A stretch of 64,000 nt of DNA from Geomonas oryzisoli (GTDB lineage Bacteria > Desulfobacterota > Desulfuromonadia > Geobacterales > Geobacteraceae), in contig NZ_CP076723.1 in NCBI RefSeq assembly GCF_018986915.1, positions 1,831,501-1,895,500 on the forward strand. The letters run 5' to 3'. The number at the start of each line of letters is the position of its first letter. Within the stretch, counting starts at the first letter, position 1. Of the stretch, positions 32,525-40,382 are shown piece by piece. A program made the position numbers and the translations under genes. The notes below the pieces were generated by a model that worked only from the letters and a program-made list of their open reading frames with translations, had not been told where the DNA came from and did not search any database.

Positions 32525-34342
32525 ATGAGAAAATTGATTGCTGCACTAACTTGCGTCGCATTGGTTCTGGCGATGGCTGTCCCGGTGGCTTTTGCCGCGA
32601 AGCCGGCTGACACGACGCCGCCTGTCACCACCGCTTCACCCTTGGGGGGGACCTACAGCGGTTCCGTCGCTGTCACGCTGACTCGCAACGAGGCCGGCAC
32701 CACCTATTACACGACCAACGGCACAACGCCGACCACCGCTTCACCGATCTACAGCGCACCGCTGAACTTCACCGCGACCACGACATTGAAGTACTTCTCA
32801 AAAGACACCGCCGGAAACAGTGAGACGGTGAAGACCCAGGTCTACACGATCACCGCCGCTGGCACCACCCACTCGAGCCTGACCTGGACCGGCTATGCCA
32901 TGTGCTCCTCCTGTCACTCCAGTCAGGCTCAGGCCATGTACCAGAGCGTGCACTACCAGTGGAAGGGGTCCGCAGCCGAGATGACCACCGGCCCGGCCAC
33001 CCAAGGCAAGATGGATGCCGTTGACGGTTCCTCCGCGTTGAATGCCTACTGCATCAACATTCAGGGCAACTGGGGCCCCTGCGGCGCCTGCCACGCGGGT
33101 ACCGGCGCCAAGCCGGTGGCGACCGGCAACCCGAGTGCCGCCCAGCTTGCCTCCATCGACTGCCTCATGTGCCACGCCGATGCCACCAACGCTCCCTACA
33201 GCCGCGTGCGTAACGCCACCACCGGCCTCTTCGAGCCGGCAGCCGGCCTCGACATGAACCTCGTTGTCCAGAAAGCCGGCAAGCCGACCCGCAAGAACTG
33301 CCTAGGGTGCCACGCCAAGGCGGGCGGCGGCGATGCGGTGAAGCGCGGCGACATCGCCCTCGCTTCCGGAACCACTTCCGATGTGCTGTACGACACCCAC
33401 ATGGCTATGGGCAACGGCGGGAACATCCAGTGCCAGGGCTGCCATACCTACACCAGCCACCGTGTTGCCGGTCGCGGTACCGATCTGCGCCCCGAGGACA
33501 GCACCGTGGAACTGTCCTGCGCCACCAGCCTGTGCCACTCCACCAAAACCAGCCTCACCACCGGCCACAGCACCTATGACACCAGCCACCATGTCGGTCG
33601 CGTGGCCTGCCAGGCCTGCCACCTCCCGAAATATGCCAAAAACGCCAACGACACCGCAAGCACCGAGGCCACCGAGACGCATCGCAACTGGCAGGTCGGC
33701 GAGTGGAACGCCACTTTGAACCGCTACGAGCCGATGCCGACCAAGGCCAACGACCTGCTGCCGAAGTATGCCTTCTGGAACGGCAACAGCTGGGGTAACA
33801 ACGCTTTCGACGCCGCGGTTCTCGATGCCGCTACCGGCGCCTACAAGATTTCCCGTCCGGTCGGCGCCATCAACGACCCGGTCGGCACCAAGCTGTTCCC
33901 GTTCAAGTACAAGACTTCCAGCCAGGCGCTTGCCAACGGCAAGCTGGTTACCCTTTCCACCGCCACCTTCTTCGCTACCGGCAACTACGATCAGGCCGTG
34001 AAGGACGGTTTGGTCTACATGGGTCTGCCCAGCACCACTCCTTACACGACGGTAACCACCGACGAACTGCAGCTGCTGAACCACCAGATTCCGCCTGCGA
34101 CCGGCAACGTGCTTGCCTGCGCCGATTGCCATGGCACGACCACCCGGGTCAACCTCCCGGCCCTCGGGTATGCTCTCAAGGCTGCCGAGTCCGTGGTCTG
34201 CGTACAGTGCCATGCCCAGAGAAGCAACAAGGGATGGTCCTCCATCCATAGCGGTCACGTTGGTTCCAGGATGATCGACTGCTCCATGTGCCACAACTTC
34301 TCCCGCGCCACCGAGCGCAACCTGAAAATAGGCATCATGTAA
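32525..34342 (+). CDS. Secreted multiheme c-type cytochrome (ten haem motifs) with CHB_HEX_C-like N-terminal domain
   Basis: Exported electron carrier, probably periplasmic or extracellular. The 605 residues begin with a signal peptide ending VAFA-AK. An Ig-like beta domain (about 30-110) follows, with YYTTNGTTPTTASPIYSAP and the closing LKYFSKDTAGN, the pattern of chitobiase/hexosaminidase C-terminal repeats. The cytochrome part then has nine CxxCH motifs (CSSCH, CGACH, CLMCH, CLGCH, CQGCH, CQACH, CADCH, CVQCH, CSMCH) and one CX4CH (CATSLCH), ten potential haems. A 130-residue haem-free stretch separates motifs seven and eight. Two additional features, AAGGAGG and a hairpin, precede the ATG. 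Partner and substrate are unknown. Confidence 0.93.
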   Translation: MRKLIAALTCVALVLAMAVPVAFAAKPADTTPPVTTASPLGGTYSGSVAVTLTRNEAGTTYYTTNGTTPTTASPIYSAPLNFTATTTLKYFSKDTAGNSETVKTQVYTITAAGTTHSSLTWTGYAMCSSCHSSQAQAMYQSVHYQWKGSAAEMTTGPATQGKMDAVDGSSALNAYCINIQGNWGPCGACHAGTGAKPVATGNPSAAQLASIDCLMCHADATNAPYSRVRNATTGLFEPAAGLDMNLVVQKAGKPTRKNCLGCHAKAGGGDAVKRGDIALASGTTSDVLYDTHMAMGNGGNIQCQGCHTYTSHRVAGRGTDLRPEDSTVELSCATSLCHSTKTSLTTGHSTYDTSHHVGRVACQACHLPKYAKNANDTASTEATETHRNWQVGEWNATLNRYEPMPTKANDLLPKYAFWNGNSWGNNAFDAAVLDAATGAYKISRPVGAINDPVGTKLFPFKYKTSSQALANGKLVTLSTATFFATGNYDQAVKDGLVYMGLPSTTPYTTVTTDELQLLNHQIPPATGNVLACADCHGTTTRVNLPALGYALKAAESVVCVQCHAQRSNKGWSSIHSGHVGSRMIDCSMCHNFSRATERNLKIGIM

Positions 34343-34362
34343 TAACGTTTACACCGTTGTCC

Positions 34363-34385
34363 GGGGCGGCCGAAAAGGCCGCCCC
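34363..34385 (+). terminator. Intercistronic hairpin after the cytochrome gene
   Basis: GGGGCGGCC and GGCCGCCCC form a perfect 9-bp stem with a GAAAA loop and no U-tract. It may partly terminate or stabilise the upstream cytochrome message relative to the next gene. Confidence 0.5.
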
Positions 34386-34411
34386 TAGTTCATACGTTCT
34401 TGGGGGGATAC

Positions 34412-34936
34412 ATGCTCGTCAACGTCGTCCGTTTCCTTTTCAGCTTGTTGCTAACAAGCCTCGTACTTGCCCAGCCTCGCCCATCGCTGGCCATACAGAG
34501 CATCGCCAATGTCGTCGAGATTGCAGATGTGGGCAAGAGCCATGAGTTGGCCAGTACGTTGGAAACAATGGGTTACCGCTGTGTCGTCCCCGAAAAGAAC
34601 ATGTGGGTTGTGGATCAGCAGAGTAACTGCGCCGTCTGGATCGGGAAGAACGTGCCGCTTGAGATGTTGCGCACGGTGCTCCCCGAAGCGATGCGCTTCA
34701 ACCCGCACCTGAAGTTCTTCTACGTGGTGGGAGACCGGGGGGAGAAGCCCCCGCAGGTGGTGGACAACACCGTCCATGTGGGAGGGAACATCGAGGCTGC
34801 CCTGGTGAAGAAGCTGAACATCATCGACCAGCAGGAGATGCTGGCGCAACTGGAGAAGGCCCACTCGCTCGAGGACCTGCACCGCTACCTGCACGACAGG
34901 AACAAACCCAAGCCCGAGCAGAAGCCCGCCTCCTGA
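34412..34936 (+). CDS. Small secreted protein of unknown function
   Basis: Not recognised. The 174 residues carry an N-terminal signal sequence (MLVNVVRFLFSLLLTSLVLAQ, cleavage likely near PSLA-IQ), followed by a compact alpha/beta region with NCAVWIGKNVPLEML and HLKFFYVVGDRGEKPP. A polar helical tail ending in KPKPEQKPAS completes it. Two cysteines in the mature part could form a disulfide. ATG at 34412 follows a G-rich Shine-Dalgarno. It lies 69 bases after the multiheme cytochrome on the same strand, so an accessory role in the same envelope process is plausible but not shown. Confidence 0.7.
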   Translation: MLVNVVRFLFSLLLTSLVLAQPRPSLAIQSIANVVEIADVGKSHELASTLETMGYRCVVPEKNMWVVDQQSNCAVWIGKNVPLEMLRTVLPEAMRFNPHLKFFYVVGDRGEKPPQVVDNTVHVGGNIEAALVKKLNIIDQQEMLAQLEKAHSLEDLHRYLHDRNKPKPEQKPAS

Positions 34937-34962
34937 GGCGGCACGCTCCCACCGACGAAAAA

Positions 34963-34998
34963 CGGCCGCATCCCTTGCAGGAGCGGCCGCTTCGTTTC
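34963..34998 (+). terminator. Probable terminator after the secreted protein
   Basis: CGGCCGC-A-TCC and GGA-GCGGCCG pair around CTTGCA and are followed by CTTCGTTTCCC. The U-tract is interrupted, so confidence is moderate. Confidence 0.55.
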
Positions 34999-35015
34999 CC
35001 GATGAACCGTTACCG

Positions 35016-35618
35016 TTACGCGAAATCCCTGGCGTTGACGACCACGCCGCTGCGCGTTCCGTGAATGCTGGACCAGTAGGCCTGGGCCACCTGCTGGGCG
35101 GGCATGCCGCCGGAAGAATCCATCCCCAGTGCCTCCAGGGTTTCCTTGACCCAGGGGGGGCTCACCACGTTGATCCTGAGGCCGCGGGGCAATTCGAGTG
35201 CCGCGGCCCGCACGAAACCTTCCAACCCCGCGTTGATCATGCTGATCGAGGTGCTTCCCGGTATGGGCTGGTGGCTCAAGACGCCGCTGGTGAGGGTGAA
35301 GGAACCGTTGTCGTTGATGTAGTTCATCCCCACCCGGACCAGGTTCACCTGTCCCATCAGTTTTCCGGAGAGGCCGGTCTGGAAATCCTCGTCGGAGAGT
35401 TCCGCCAGGGGACCGAAATGTGCCACCCCGGCGGCGCAGGCCAGGGCGTCGAAGGATCCCACCTCCCGGAACATGTTCTCTATCGAATCCTTGCTGGACA
35501 TATCGACCCGGTGATCGCCGCTTTTGGAGGCGACCTTGACCACTTCGTGCTCGGTCGCCAGAAGCTTCGCTACCGCCTTGCCGATGGTGCCCGTCGCTCC
35601 CACAACTATGATCCTCAT
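35016..35618 (-). CDS. Short SDR-family protein lacking the catalytic Tyr-Lys pair
   Basis: A 200-residue Rossmann-fold protein with the nucleotide-binding IIVVGATGTIGKAVAKLL (GxxGxxG, about 3-20), VDMSSKDSIENMF, a CAAGVAHFGPL motif in place of NNAG, and Ser111 in TLTSGVLS. Where classical short-chain dehydrogenases have YxxxK, this protein has GSTSISMINA (121-130), so the catalytic Tyr and Lys are absent. It may bind NAD(P)H without ordinary dehydrogenase activity or use other residues. ATG at 35618 follows GAGG. It lies 58 bases downstream of the protease-barrel gene on the same strand. Confidence 0.75.
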   Translation of the reverse strand: MRIIVVGATGTIGKAVAKLLATEHEVVKVASKSGDHRVDMSSKDSIENMFREVGSFDALACAAGVAHFGPLAELSDEDFQTGLSGKLMGQVNLVRVGMNYINDNGSFTLTSGVLSHQPIPGSTSISMINAGLEGFVRAAALELPRGLRINVVSPPWVKETLEALGMDSSGGMPAQQVAQAYWSSIHGTRSGVVVNARDFA

Positions 35619-35676
35619 AAGCCTGTCCTCCCGTATTGGCGCTGTGGCGTCCCCGGGCTCGACGGGCGAAGCCCCT

Positions 35677-38607
35677 CTAGAGGCCGAGGTACAGCGTGAA
35701 GTATATCTGATCTTCTCCGCCTTTGTTGAAGCCATGGGCGAAACCGAGCGCCGGGGTGACCTTGGCCCAGTACCCCAGCGTGACGTCGGCGCGCAGTTCC
35801 ACCCCGGCGCCAACCCGGGTCTCGTCGGCGTGGAAGGATCTCCGGTCGTCCCAGACCTGGCCGGCATCGGCAAAGAGCGCACAGTGCAGTTTCTCTGCGA
35901 AGGCCGGGACGGTGCCGATACCGTGCAGCGGGTACATGATGGGCGCCCGGTACTCGACGGTGCCGGTGGCGACGTATTTGCCGGTCATCGAGCGCACGGG
36001 GTAGCCGCGCAGGGGGTACTTGTTGAGGTCGGACGGCGGACCGCCCAACTGGAAGGCCTGCTGGCCGAACTGCAGGTCGCCGTCGGCGAAGGCGCCGGCC
36101 AGGCGCAGGTAGACGACCTGGTGCCGGGGCGATCGGATCGGAAGGCGCAGGTACTCCTGGTAGGTGGCGCTGTACTCGGAGAGGTTGATGTCGCTGCCGA
36201 GGTCACGCGAGTAGTAACGGTAGAGAAGCGAGATGCGCCTTCCTTCTTCGGAGCTGACCGAGTAGGGGTACTTGAGCACGTTGTCGAAGTCGACGCCGGC
36301 GTAGAGGTTGTCCCGGCGCCCCTGGAACACGGGGACCCCGAACAGGGTGCCGTTGGGCTGGAGGGGGGTGAGCGCCTGCTGGTCCACGAGCTCGTAGCCG
36401 GCGAGCAGACGGTAGTGGGACTCCAGTTTGTTGATCGGGACGGAGGCCTCCACCGACACGCCGCGGTTCAGCTCCCAGTAATCGTTGCCGTTTTGGTAGA
36501 GGTCGGCGTACAGAAACGGCTCGGCGTGCGCCCGCAGGGTCAGGGTCGGGTAGAACGAGTCGTTGCTGTACAGGAGGGTGTAGTAGCCTCTCTTGCGCTC
36601 TGAGCTGTAGGCGGCGCTCAGGGCGTAGCTGTGGTAGCCGAGCACGTCGGCACCTGCGGTGAAGGCGCCCACGACGGTGCCGTCGGGGCCGTCGGCGTAG
36701 AGGCGGGGGAGCCAGAAGCGCGGGAGCAGGGTTTTCGCGGGCTGATAGGCAGCGGCGGTCGGGGCCGGGGCGGCCAATGCCGCCGCAGACGCGCCGGCAG
36801 GCTTAGACGCCGCTGCCGGAAGGGCGCGGCTAAGGGGAAGGGCGGGGCCCCGCTGCTCGCTCCACTGGGCCCGGTCGATCCGCATCTGCGCTATCTTGAA
36901 GCCGCGCGAGGTGTACTTGGCAAGGAGCAGACGACTCCCGTCCGGCGACGGTTCGGGCTGCAGCGCGCCGGAAAGCAGGTGGCTTACTTGATAGCTTTTC
37001 CGTTCGCGCAGGTCGTAGGCGAAGACGTTGAACACACCGGTCTCGTCGGAGATGTAGTAGACGACGGAGCCGTCGGGCGACCAGGCGGGGTAGGCGATGC
37101 TGTTGCCGGCGCTGAGGAGGGCGCGGTCGGTCCTGCCGGCGACGTCGTAGATCCGGAGAGTGCTGGTCCCGGCGTTGTCGGTGAGGACGTAGCAGATGGC
37201 GCGGCCGTCGGGGGAGAAACGCGGGGCGGAGACGCGCTCTTCGGAGAAGGCGGTGACCGCGGCCGGGACGAGTTTTCCCTGCGGAGCATCGGCCGCCATC
37301 ACTGCCAGGTTCTGGCTACCGCGGCTGCTGGCCACCCCGGCGAAGAGCTTCCCGTCCGGCGAGAGCTGGACCTCGGCCAGGCGCTCCCCTTCGGTGAGCC
37401 GGACGCTGCTTTTCTGGTCCAGGTCGTAGACGTAGAGGTCCTGGTAGATGTTGAAGCCGCGGTTCACCTCGGCCTGGGTGAAGTAGATCTTCCTGCCGTC
37501 CGGCGACCAACTCAGGGTGCCGTCGGACAACTGGCGTCTGAAGCTCGCCACCTCCTGCCCGGAGGCGTCGGTGACGATCACGGTGGTGTGGTCGTGCGGG
37601 TCGCGCCGGGTGAAGGCGATGCGGCCGCCGTCCGGGGAGAAGCGCGGCGCCGCCAGGTTCTCGCCTTCGTCGTAGACGGTGGTCAGCGGGGTGAAAGACT
37701 GCCGGGACAGGGTGCCGATGCGCCGGGACTGCTCATCCTTGAGGGACGCGATCATGTCCTGGTAGACCTCGCGGTAGGTCTTTCCTTCGAAGTTGGTCTT
37801 TGCCGGCCTGCTGATGGTGTAGGGGACGCGCCCGGCGTGGCCCAGGGCGAGTTTCCCGGCGACGTCGGAGCCATAGGTGTCGGCGATGTAGCGCTGCAGC
37901 CGGTAGCCGTAGATGTAAGGGAGGTGCCCCGAGGGCCAGTCGGGTACGTCGCCGTTGATCTGGTCCACCGTGGGGAGGTTGTCCTCGGCGACGGCGGTCC
38001 GGAAGATCATGTCGTAGTAGCTCCCCTTGCCGCGCCCCTGGCCGGTGTATTTGGTCTCCGCCCAGGTCGCCATCCCTTCGTGCCACCAGCGCGGCAGGAA
38101 GGTGTTGGGAGGGGCGGTGGCCAGGAAAAGGACTACGGAGAGCGGGTCCATCCAGGGAAGGGGTTTGCCGAAGATGGCGCGGGTCACCTTGGAGTAGCCG
38201 CGCGCCGGGTCGGCGGAGACGATATGCGCGTACTCGTGGGTGAACAGCACCCTGAGCCAGTCGTCGTATTCGCCGAGCGTCGAGGAGAGGGTGGGGGGGA
38301 CCACCTGGAGATAGATCGTGTTGTAAGGGATGGTGATGGCCAGGCCGTTGGTGAAGTCGCTGTCGTCGATCAGCACCACCTGGGTCTTCTCGGCCGGCTG
38401 CCACTGGAACTCACGGGTCAGCTTCGCGTGGATGTCTTCCGCCATCCCGGCGGCCTTGCGCGCCACCTCTTCCAGCCCCTGGTGGTAGTGGATGGCGAAG
38501 TGTTCGGTTTCAACGGTGGCGTACCGGAACGAGGTGTCGATTTTTGCGGCATGGGCAACGGAAACGAGGCATAACAGCGCAACGACAACTAGGCATAACG
38601 ATTTCAT
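35677..38607 (-). CDS. Fusion of HExxH metalloprotease, TolB-like beta-propeller and outer-membrane barrel
   Basis: A 976-residue exported protein. The signal peptide ends at VAHA-AK. The N-terminal peptidase_MA-like domain has the zinc motif HEYAH (124-128) in LFTHEYAHIVSAD and a likely third ligand near WWHEGMATWAE (about 174-184). A propeller of PD40/TolB blades follows (about 320-590; recurrent FSPDG(G/R), WSPDG, LSPDGK). After a Pro/Ala linker, the last 330 residues resemble a D15/BamA-type surface-antigen barrel with alternating aromatic strands, ending in YFTLYLGL. ATG at 38607 follows AAAGGA. Likely an outer-membrane protein with a periplasmic protease head; its substrate is unknown. 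Confidence 0.85.
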   Translation of the reverse strand: MKSLCLVVVALLCLVSVAHAAKIDTSFRYATVETEHFAIHYHQGLEEVARKAAGMAEDIHAKLTREFQWQPAEKTQVVLIDDSDFTNGLAITIPYNTIYLQVVPPTLSSTLGEYDDWLRVLFTHEYAHIVSADPARGYSKVTRAIFGKPLPWMDPLSVVLFLATAPPNTFLPRWWHEGMATWAETKYTGQGRGKGSYYDMIFRTAVAEDNLPTVDQINGDVPDWPSGHLPYIYGYRLQRYIADTYGSDVAGKLALGHAGRVPYTISRPAKTNFEGKTYREVYQDMIASLKDEQSRRIGTLSRQSFTPLTTVYDEGENLAAPRFSPDGGRIAFTRRDPHDHTTVIVTDASGQEVASFRRQLSDGTLSWSPDGRKIYFTQAEVNRGFNIYQDLYVYDLDQKSSVRLTEGERLAEVQLSPDGKLFAGVASSRGSQNLAVMAADAPQGKLVPAAVTAFSEERVSAPRFSPDGRAICYVLTDNAGTSTLRIYDVAGRTDRALLSAGNSIAYPAWSPDGSVVYYISDETGVFNVFAYDLRERKSYQVSHLLSGALQPEPSPDGSRLLLAKYTSRGFKIAQMRIDRAQWSEQRGPALPLSRALPAAASKPAGASAAALAAPAPTAAAYQPAKTLLPRFWLPRLYADGPDGTVVGAFTAGADVLGYHSYALSAAYSSERKRGYYTLLYSNDSFYPTLTLRAHAEPFLYADLYQNGNDYWELNRGVSVEASVPINKLESHYRLLAGYELVDQQALTPLQPNGTLFGVPVFQGRRDNLYAGVDFDNVLKYPYSVSSEEGRRISLLYRYYSRDLGSDINLSEYSATYQEYLRLPIRSPRHQVVYLRLAGAFADGDLQFGQQAFQLGGPPSDLNKYPLRGYPVRSMTGKYVATGTVEYRAPIMYPLHGIGTVPAFAEKLHCALFADAGQVWDDRRSFHADETRVGAGVELRADVTLGYWAKVTPALGFAHGFNKGGEDQIYFTLYLGL

Positions 38608-38655
38608 GCAATTCCTTTGCAAAAACGGTTGAAGTTATGGCAACGGGTAGGGGCG

Positions 38656-40317
38656 CTATTCAAGCCCGACCAGATCCCTCCCCTTGGGATATTCGATCAC
38701 CAGGTCGTAGGAGACCTTCTTCTTCTCAGCCGGGGCAAGTTCGACCTTCCACAGCAGCGTGCCGTCTTCCTTGATCTCGGACGGGGTGGGCGAGGCGTCT
38801 TCGATGCCGACCTTGATCTCGGCGTTGCCGGGGAGCGGCTGCTGGTCCTTGAGCGAGACGGTGACGGCGCGCTGCCTGTAGTTCGCGAGTTCCATGGTCA
38901 CGTGATAGGTGACGCTGCTGCCGCCCAGAAGCCCCCCTTTCTTCTTTACCCGCGCCGCATCGCGCTTCACCTTCACCTGATCGTCGCTGCCGAAGTAAAG
39001 GTCGAACTCTTCGCCGGAAGCGACCGTCTTCAGGCGGCTTTTGCCGACGAAGGTCGCGTCGTTGAAGATGCTGGCCTCTCCGGCGAGCAGCGGGAAGGGG
39101 GTCCGGTTGGTCACCGTCGACTTCAGGTAGACCCTCGGGGAGAGTTTGGGGACGGCGACGTATTCCGCCACGACGGGAACCGTCTCCGCGGCGATCACGC
39201 TTGCCGAGCGGGTGCCGTCGGCGGGAACGTCCAACGGCTGCGCCACCTGGAACTGGACCGAGGTTTGACCCTGGGCCACTTCCGACGGGATGAAGCCTGC
39301 GGGTTCCAAGCGGTCCTCGGCGGGGGCGCCCCCAAAGGTACTCTCTTGCATGGGCGCAGGGACCGGTGCCGCCGCCCCCATTACCGTTTTGCGGCTCAGG
39401 TATGGCATGGGGCGCGGAGGCTCGTAAAACGAGACGCGCCAGGGGGTGAGCTCGGGTGCGCCGCCGCCGGAAGCCGGGTTGGCGGTGGAGAGGGTGAGCC
39501 TCACCTGCGGCCAGTTCTCGCCGGTCTTCTGCCAGACCTGGGCCCGGTAGGTGAGCTGGGCATCCTTGCCGTCCGGCGCGAGTCTGACGTCGTAGGCGGG
39601 CATCCAGCTTGCCTGGGCGACCAGGTAGCTGAGGTCGAGGTCGAACTTCATGTCGCGCTCCGCCTCGATCGCCACCTGGACCGAGCGCACCTCTTTCATG
39701 GGCTCGGAGCGGTACTGATCCAGTTCCTTCTTCAGCGCGGCGATCTGCTCCAGGAGCGGCTTCTTGGCGGCCTCGGCGTCGTAGAGTTCTTCCTCTATCT
39801 TGCCGGTGTTGTCGCCCACGAAGCGCACCGCCTCGGAGAGTTCGGTGGCGGTAGGTTTGCCGAGGCTCAGTTCCTTGGAGATCCGATCGCCCCAGCCGAC
39901 GCGGATGGAGTCGACGAAGGCACGTTGGGCGGCCAAGGCCTTGCGTCGGGCCTCGATCGCTTCCACCTTCCGGTTGAGCCGGGCAATCTCGTCCTCGAGC
40001 TCGCGCACCCGCTGATCTTTGCTGCGGTCGAGGAAGACGTTCTTCACCGTGAGCCCGGCGATGCGGGCGCGCCCGGTTCCCTTTCCCTCGGCTCTGAGCG
40101 ATTCCTCGGCCATGAGCTGAGGCAGATTCTCCAGCGTGACCAGGTTGGTTCCTGCCTTGAGCGCGACACTTGCCTGGCGCGTCACCTGGGCGGTGTCGGA
40201 AAAGACGGTCACCGCAGTGATCCGGGAGGGCGCAGTGCCGGTGGTGCTCTCCGCCGCGAGGGCAAACGACGAGCTAAGGAGCAGCAACAGTGAGAGGGGG
40301 AGCATCCTCATTTTCAT
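38656..40317 (-). CDS. MuiA-like protein (DUF4139/DUF4140)
   Basis: A 553-residue exported protein. It has a signal peptide (ends SFALA-AE), an N-terminal DUF4140-type domain with ITAVTVFSDTAQVTR, and a long coiled coil (about 100-215). The DUF4139 beta domain includes WMPAYDVRLAPDG, LTLSTANPASGG and the C-terminal YDLVIEYPKGRDL. The name comes from a mucoidy-inhibitor annotation; biochemical function is unknown, and it probably assembles in the periplasm or at the outer membrane. CGAGG precedes the ATG. It lies 48 bases upstream of the protease-barrel gene and 65 bases downstream of the DisA-like gene, with a family A repeat in the latter gap. Confidence 0.8.
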   Translation of the reverse strand: MKMRMLPLSLLLLLSSSFALAAESTTGTAPSRITAVTVFSDTAQVTRQASVALKAGTNLVTLENLPQLMAEESLRAEGKGTGRARIAGLTVKNVFLDRSKDQRVRELEDEIARLNRKVEAIEARRKALAAQRAFVDSIRVGWGDRISKELSLGKPTATELSEAVRFVGDNTGKIEEELYDAEAAKKPLLEQIAALKKELDQYRSEPMKEVRSVQVAIEAERDMKFDLDLSYLVAQASWMPAYDVRLAPDGKDAQLTYRAQVWQKTGENWPQVRLTLSTANPASGGGAPELTPWRVSFYEPPRPMPYLSRKTVMGAAAPVPAPMQESTFGGAPAEDRLEPAGFIPSEVAQGQTSVQFQVAQPLDVPADGTRSASVIAAETVPVVAEYVAVPKLSPRVYLKSTVTNRTPFPLLAGEASIFNDATFVGKSRLKTVASGEEFDLYFGSDDQVKVKRDAARVKKKGGLLGGSSVTYHVTMELANYRQRAVTVSLKDQQPLPGNAEIKVGIEDASPTPSEIKEDGTLLWKVELAPAEKKKVSYDLVIEYPKGRDLVGLE

Positions 40318-40342
40318 AGGAACCTCGGGTGTTTGGGTTTGA

Positions 40343-40377
40343 AGTCCCCCTTTGCGAAGGGGGATTTAGGGGGATTT
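40343..40377. repeat. Family A palindromic repeat, copy 3
   Basis: AGTCCCCCTTTGCGAAGGGG followed by GATTTAGGGGGATTT, nearly identical to the left arm at 59686-59722. It fills most of the 65-base gap between two minus-strand genes. Confidence 0.75.
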
Positions 40378-40382
40378 CCGCG

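Noticed and set aside
36631-38574. Long open frame antisense to the protease-barrel gene
   Set aside because: Its translation is Gly/Val/Asp-rich without motifs, has no ribosome-binding site, and mirrors the codon bias of the opposite strand, which has a signal peptide, HEYAH and propeller blades.
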